From assembly GCA_019638255.1 (NCBI GenBank), contig JAHBUD010000001.1:434001-498000 (forward strand): a DNA stretch of 64,000 nt, written 5' to 3'. The position numbers and the translations under genes are program-made. Below the pieces are notes generated by a model. That model was not told where the DNA came from and ran no database searches. It was given only the letters and a program-made list of their open reading frames with translations. This DNA comes from Cyclobacteriaceae bacterium. GTDB lineage: Bacteria > Bacteroidota > Bacteroidia > Cytophagales > Cyclobacteriaceae. Of this stretch, positions 59,971 to 64,000 are shown piece by piece (the stretch's first letter is position 1; each line of letters starts with the position of its first letter).

Positions 59971-62112
59971 TTAACTTGATTTTAACTTCTTGTAGGATTT
60001 TGATTGAGTAAATTCTCCAACCTCCCCAAAACGCTCATACTCTGGCCAATTGGAGTAACCTTTGCTTTTGGCTTTACTTAACATTTTTTCAGATTTGCCG
60101 AATTTATTCTTTGCAGCATAATAGCGCGAATAGTTAACATAACCCCGTGGCTCTTCAGGCATAAGTTTTACTTGAGACTTGGCTGCTTCATACAGTATCT
60201 GAAGACTTTTCTGCGGAATACTATCAAAGCGGTTTATTAAAGCAAAGCCACGGTAGAGGTCTTCTCGATTTTTGCCTGCCAGGTAATATTTTTGGATCAG
60301 TGAAACGTGTGCCAAATCCGAATATTTAATTTTTTCATTAAGGCTTTTTGATAGTTCTGCAGCCCTTTCAAATAGCAAAGCTGCGCTATCAAGCTTTGAA
60401 CCCATGTAGGGATACCCGATGTTTTTCCACGAATAGCCAAAATACTGTCCAGCCAAGTTCACATAGTCGTATACTGTTGGCTTGCGCTTAACCGCTTCAC
60501 GAAAATAGTAAGTCGACAGGCTGTCATTCTTCTTTCGGTAATGGATATTCCCCAAAAGTGCATAGGGCCTTGTCCATGCTGGCGCAAGGCTTATAGCTTT
60601 TTCTGCACTTACCTGCGCATCATTATATTTCTTAAGGAAGTAATCAATTCGGGCGTGGGTATAATACAGGTAGGAACTGGTTGTATCTAAGGCAATAGCA
60701 TTGCGTATGCTCTCAAGGGCAATTTCTTTAGTTATACTTTCAACATCTTGTATTCTTATGAACATTGACGGCTGCCAAGACTCTGCTTTCATATAGTTAT
60801 ACCTAACAAACACTCGATTATGCAGCGGATCTTGTGGAGGAATGATTTCAACAAGTTTAGAAAGAGCAGCCGTTAACTTTAGTCTTATAGTATAGTTTTT
60901 ATTGCTATTATACTCTTCAGTAAGCTGAAAGGTGTAAACATCCTGATTTTTTGAATCCGCTGTTACTACCACGGGTTTCTCCTCCGTTAATTGAAGTACT
61001 TGATTAATATACTCTTGGCTCAGATTCATGGTTGCGATATAAAGTCGCTCCTCCATCAAAGGAATTACTGGATGATCAGGTGAGGAAGATTTTATAAACT
61101 CGTGATAGCTAAAGGCATCATTTCCCGGGCGGTCAGCCAAACGATAGTTTTTGATTGCTGTTTTGAACAATTCGTAAACCACCTTGGCCGTGTCACTGAG
61201 TTGTTGAACATAAGTTTGTTCATCCGTTCGCGAAAGCGCATCCAATAAATTAACTTTTGTGTCGTCTTTATAAAGCTCCTTGTACAGCTCAAACTGCTTT
61301 TCATCAACCTGTGCCAGGTAAATGGATTTAGGGCTCCCAACCACTTTTGGGTTCTGAAGGTATTGGGTTTGCGCGGGCACGTTTTCGTACAGGTATCGCT
61401 CAAGTTCCATTAAACTTACAAAGCCATCCTTTGGGGCGGTGTCGGCAAATCCCAGTAAACCTTTTATCAAGTAGTAAGTAAAAACACCATGGCCTCCGCC
61501 CCACATCGGATGCTCATAGGATTTCTCATTATCCTGAGCCGATAAAATCTTATAAATATTTTGCGCTTCTGCCGAAAGGAGGTTGTTAAGAAACAGAAAG
61601 CTTTCCTTCCCGTCTGATTTCCCGGAATGGCACGCATCAGCCACAAAGATTGTTTGAACATTACGCCTGGAAAGTGATTGGAGAAAGGCCTGAAGAAATT
61701 CCATCGAAATATTTCCGCCACTACTGTAGGTCTCGCTAAAGGCATCGTGCGCGTGCAGATAACCAAGCTTGAAATCGGTTAAGTCCTCATATCCCCCATG
61801 ACCCGAGAAGTAGATAAAAACCCGATCGTTTTCAATGGTGTTCTTGAGCAACCATCGCATTGCATATTCAATGGAAGCGGCTGTGGCATCTTCATTAAGC
61901 AACACCCGGGATTGTTCTTCCGAGTAATATTTACCTAATGTTTTTTTTAGTATCTGATGGTATGCTATGGCGTCATCATCAGCAAACTGTAGACTGTTGA
62001 AGTGTTTATAATCGGAGATGCCAACAATCAGCACCCACATTTTGCGCTCTTGGGCGCTTACGCTGATGAAGAATGAAAGAAACAATAGAAGCAGTAAAAA
62101 TCGCAATAGCAT
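59971..62112 (-). CDS. Caspase family protein with C-terminal TPR region
   Basis: This is an exported 713-residue protein with a signal peptide (about 1-21, ending SVSAQ). The peptidase C14 domain has the catalytic dyad His105 (FIYFSGHGGYED) and Cys161 (VADACHSGKSDG). After about residue 280 it is all-helical with TPR-like motifs (YYTHARIDYFLKKYNDAQVSAEKAI, YALLGNIHYRKKNDSL). Caspase-TPR fusions are often associated with signalling or toxin-like functions; no partner gene is evident. The dyad is intact, so proteolysis is likely, but activation and substrate are unknown. Confidence 0.92.
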   Translation of the reverse strand: MLLRFLLLLLFLSFFISVSAQERKMWVLIVGISDYKHFNSLQFADDDAIAYHQILKKTLGKYYSEEQSRVLLNEDATAASIEYAMRWLLKNTIENDRVFIYFSGHGGYEDLTDFKLGYLHAHDAFSETYSSGGNISMEFLQAFLQSLSRRNVQTIFVADACHSGKSDGKESFLFLNNLLSAEAQNIYKILSAQDNEKSYEHPMWGGGHGVFTYYLIKGLLGFADTAPKDGFVSLMELERYLYENVPAQTQYLQNPKVVGSPKSIYLAQVDEKQFELYKELYKDDTKVNLLDALSRTDEQTYVQQLSDTAKVVYELFKTAIKNYRLADRPGNDAFSYHEFIKSSSPDHPVIPLMEERLYIATMNLSQEYINQVLQLTEEKPVVVTADSKNQDVYTFQLTEEYNSNKNYTIRLKLTAALSKLVEIIPPQDPLHNRVFVRYNYMKAESWQPSMFIRIQDVESITKEIALESIRNAIALDTTSSYLYYTHARIDYFLKKYNDAQVSAEKAISLAPAWTRPYALLGNIHYRKKNDSLSTYYFREAVKRKPTVYDYVNLAGQYFGYSWKNIGYPYMGSKLDSAALLFERAAELSKSLNEKIKYSDLAHVSLIQKYYLAGKNREDLYRGFALINRFDSIPQKSLQILYEAAKSQVKLMPEEPRGYVNYSRYYAAKNKFGKSEKMLSKAKSKGYSNWPEYERFGEVGEFTQSKSYKKLKSS

Positions 62113-62142
62113 GTTATGGCCACTTTGACTTTCAAGATAATC

Positions 62143-62173
62143 AAAAAAAGGCCGTTAGTACTAACGACCTTTT
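62143..62173 (-). terminator. Intrinsic terminator of the amidohydrolase gene
   Basis: A perfect palindrome CGTTAGTACTAACG (62153-62166) is extended by GG/CC and A/T pairs with one mismatch. On the - strand it ends in seven T, 31 bp after the amidohydrolase stop and upstream of the caspase gene. Confidence 0.85.
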
Positions 62174-62203
62174 CAACTCGAATAAGGTAGTAAATATAAT
62201 TGC

Positions 62204-64000
62204 TTATCGAATTCCGGGCAGTGCCGTAGTGGGTTTACTCTGTTGCCAGTTAAAGTTTGCCTTTTTCGGATTGGGGTAAACTTCGTCAAGCGTATTCCCG
62301 TCATACATTCTGCCGTTCTTCAACACTTTGTTTACTGTGTTGGTGTTACGGATGTTTTCCAACGGATTTTTATCGAGAATGATCAGGTCGGCCAATTTGC
62401 CAGCTTCAATGGAACCTAAATCCCCATCCAAACCAAGCGCTTTGGCTCCGTGAATGGTGGCCACTTTCAGCGCATTGTGTTCGGATAATCCACCAGATTG
62501 CATGGACCACAATTCCCAATGATAACCCAAGCCTTGTAGCTGTCCGTGTGAACCCACACCGGCATTTCCACCTTCAGCTACATAATTTTTAAGGAAAGCA
62601 GCATGATCGGGGAACACGTGTTCTTCAAACATAAACCATCCTGGTCTTCTCCGCGATTTTGCATCCAGTTCCGATTTTGGTGTGAAGTAATTCAACTTTG
62701 GATCACCGTTTACATTTTCGGTAGCGTAGAAATAGTTCTCCGCCCAAGGTCCGCCATAGGAAACCAAAAGCGTTGGTGTGTAGGTTGTTCCTGATTTTGC
62801 GAGGAATGTATTGAAGTCGTTATACAACGGATAAATCGGGAAAGAGTGCTCATGCCCCGGATACCCATCTTGAATTTGGGTAAGGTTAAGTTTGAAGTCC
62901 AAACCTCCTTCTGTGGTGGGCATCAGTTGCTGTTCTTTGGCAGCCATGATAATCCACTGCCGGTGTTGACGATTACCCGTCAGGTACATCTTGATGGTTT
63001 TGGTGTTGTAGTATTCCGAGTATTGCTTCAGCACATTTCGCGCATGATCCAAATCTTTGATGTTGTAACCCCAAAAACCCACACCAGGACCGGTTGAGTA
63101 TACACGCGGGCCGGGAATTTGTCCGGCATCAACCAAATCGGCATACGTGAGCACATCAGTTGTTGCCGTTTGTGGATCGCGTGTGGTGGTTACTCCGTAT
63201 GCTAAGTTAGCCGCATACATCCACACTTCATTTTTGTGTAAGCCCCACTGCGGCCACATGTGTGCATGGGTGTCAACAAATCCCGGCACAATGGTTTTTC
63301 CCGTCATGTCCATTTTTTGTACGGAGCCGTCAACGATAATGCTGCCGGATGCACCAACCTGTTTGATGCGATTGTTTTCTATCAGGATGTCGCCACGCTC
63401 AATGATTTCATCGCCTTTCATGGTAATGATGCGGGCATTGGTGAGCAACACTTTGCCCGAAGGAATATCGCGGGGCACTGTTACCTTAACACGGATTTCT
63501 GCAGGCTTGTAGCCTTCGTCTTTCTTGTCATCACCATTCTTTTTCTCTTCTGTTTTTCCTTCCTCTTTAGCTTTTGCCTCTTCTGCTTTCTTTTTCTTCA
63601 GTTCCTCCTCTTTTGTCCTGGCTTCATCCAAATCGAATGTGAAGAATGCATTGCCAATAGACCAATACACTTTCTTTCCGGTACTGTTCCAACTGGCGAA
63701 CTGACCACCAATGGTGGTGAGTTTACGTGCAGGGAATTGTGCATTCTCAGGATTGGAAACAGAAATTTTGGGTGTTTCACCACCGGTTTTGGGAACGGTT
63801 ACTACATAAATTTCATTGTTGATCTGCGCCATGGCCTGGTCACCTTCAGGCGCCATCATTACCAGGCTTGCATTTGATGGTTGTTGCTGCGGCTCGCGTT
63901 CCGTTTCGGCAAGCATGCAATGATTTACATAATCATCATGATCGTGATCATGTGTGGTACCATATACGGTTATACCGGTAACTTTTACATGCTCCTTCTC
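62204..64000 (-). CDS. Propeller-amidohydrolase fusion (5' part beyond right edge)
   Basis: The reading frame stays open to the right edge, so the start lies outside; an ATG at 63916 is internal. About 599 residues are visible. First come TolB/PD40-like propeller remnants (MVMMAPEGDQAMAQINNEIYV), then a highly charged low-complexity linker (K/E-rich, about 63498-63620). The amidohydrolase body follows, with metal motif DTHAHMWPQ and the C-terminal KVATIHGAKALGLDGDLGSIEAGKLADLIILDKNPL. Similar proteins are surface or periplasmic hydrolases of unknown substrate. A His/Asp-rich stretch (THDHDHDDYVNH) lies near the edge. Confidence 0.9.
   Translation of the reverse strand, partial: EKEHVKVTGITVYGTTHDHDHDDYVNHCMLAETEREPQQQPSNASLVMMAPEGDQAMAQINNEIYVVTVPKTGGETPKISVSNPENAQFPARKLTTIGGQFASWNSTGKKVYWSIGNAFFTFDLDEARTKEEELKKKKAEEAKAKEEGKTEEKKNGDDKKDEGYKPAEIRVKVTVPRDIPSGKVLLTNARIITMKGDEIIERGDILIENNRIKQVGASGSIIVDGSVQKMDMTGKTIVPGFVDTHAHMWPQWGLHKNEVWMYAANLAYGVTTTRDPQTATTDVLTYADLVDAGQIPGPRVYSTGPGVGFWGYNIKDLDHARNVLKQYSEYYNTKTIKMYLTGNRQHRQWIIMAAKEQQLMPTTEGGLDFKLNLTQIQDGYPGHEHSFPIYPLYNDFNTFLAKSGTTYTPTLLVSYGGPWAENYFYATENVNGDPKLNYFTPKSELDAKSRRRPGWFMFEEHVFPDHAAFLKNYVAEGGNAGVGSHGQLQGLGYHWELWSMQSGGLSEHNALKVATIHGAKALGLDGDLGSIEAGKLADLIILDKNPLENIRNTNTVNKVLKNGRMYDGNTLDEVYPNPKKANFNWQQSKPTTALPGIR

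Overview
The window looks like chromosomal DNA of a Bacteroidota bacterium, most likely a Cytophagales (Cyclobacteriaceae-like) organism. The evidence is a GldJ-type SUMF1 lipoprotein, a PorE-like TPR/propeller/OmpA lipoprotein, a DUF4175 protein, MacB-like permeases ending in NPV..LRNE, LytS/LytTR signalling, and several promoters that fit the Bacteroidota -33/-7 pattern (TTTG, about 19 bp, TAnnTTTG). I see no phage, insertion sequence or CRISPR array, and no gene-free stretch longer than about 270 bp. This is a dense housekeeping and envelope region.

Layout. 1-10.5 kb: the edge of an amidohydrolase gene, an orphan AAA-type ATPase, an alpha/beta hydrolase, a CBS-linked site-2 protease, two FtsX/MacB-like permeases (one behind a PadR regulator) and a fatty acid hydroxylase. 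10.5-26.2 kb: an unbroken leftward block with a LytS/LytTR pair, a triple-fasciclin lipoprotein, a TPR protein, a Big_5 lipoprotein, a methyltransferase, mnmG, ybeY, a RsbW-like kinase, DUF4175 and an AhpD-like protein. 26.2-43.2 kb: mixed strands with comF, gldJ, mfd, a THUMP-like methyltransferase, a HI0933 flavoprotein, asd, a lamin-tail surface protein, a DksA-like protein with a histone-like tail, scpB, rluB, a histidine kinase and tRNA-Phe. 43.2-56.5 kb: an unbroken rightward block with an Hdr-like Fe-S pair, the PorE-like protein, fumC, an ERM/SPOR-like protein, a collagen-like protein, recJ, lptB, GH3, DUF4234 and DUF2752. 56.5-64 kb: leftward genes for a PepSY protein, a TonB-dependent receptor, a caspase-like TPR protein and a propeller-amidohydrolase running off the edge.

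The most notable non-coding signal is the 116-bp gap between ybeY and mnmG. It holds two sites that each match the chromosomal parS consensus at 15 of 16 positions, with a perfect DnaA box and two weaker ones between them. A 14/16 parS-like site lies 2 kb away. About 4.7 kb to the left, the start of the TPR gene carries tandem TATCCACA boxes next to a 43-bp tract that is almost pure A/T, an arrangement like a basal origin-unwinding region. Gene polarity also changes from mostly leftward to mostly rightward across the window. Together these suggest an origin-proximal or partition (parS) region; this is inference, with no parAB or dnaA in view.

Other themes are gliding/type IX secretion (gldJ and the porE-like gene), envelope stress and export (LytS/LytTR, permeases, site-2 protease, lptB), DNA maintenance (mfd, recJ, scpB) and tRNA/rRNA modification (mnmG, ybeY, rluB).
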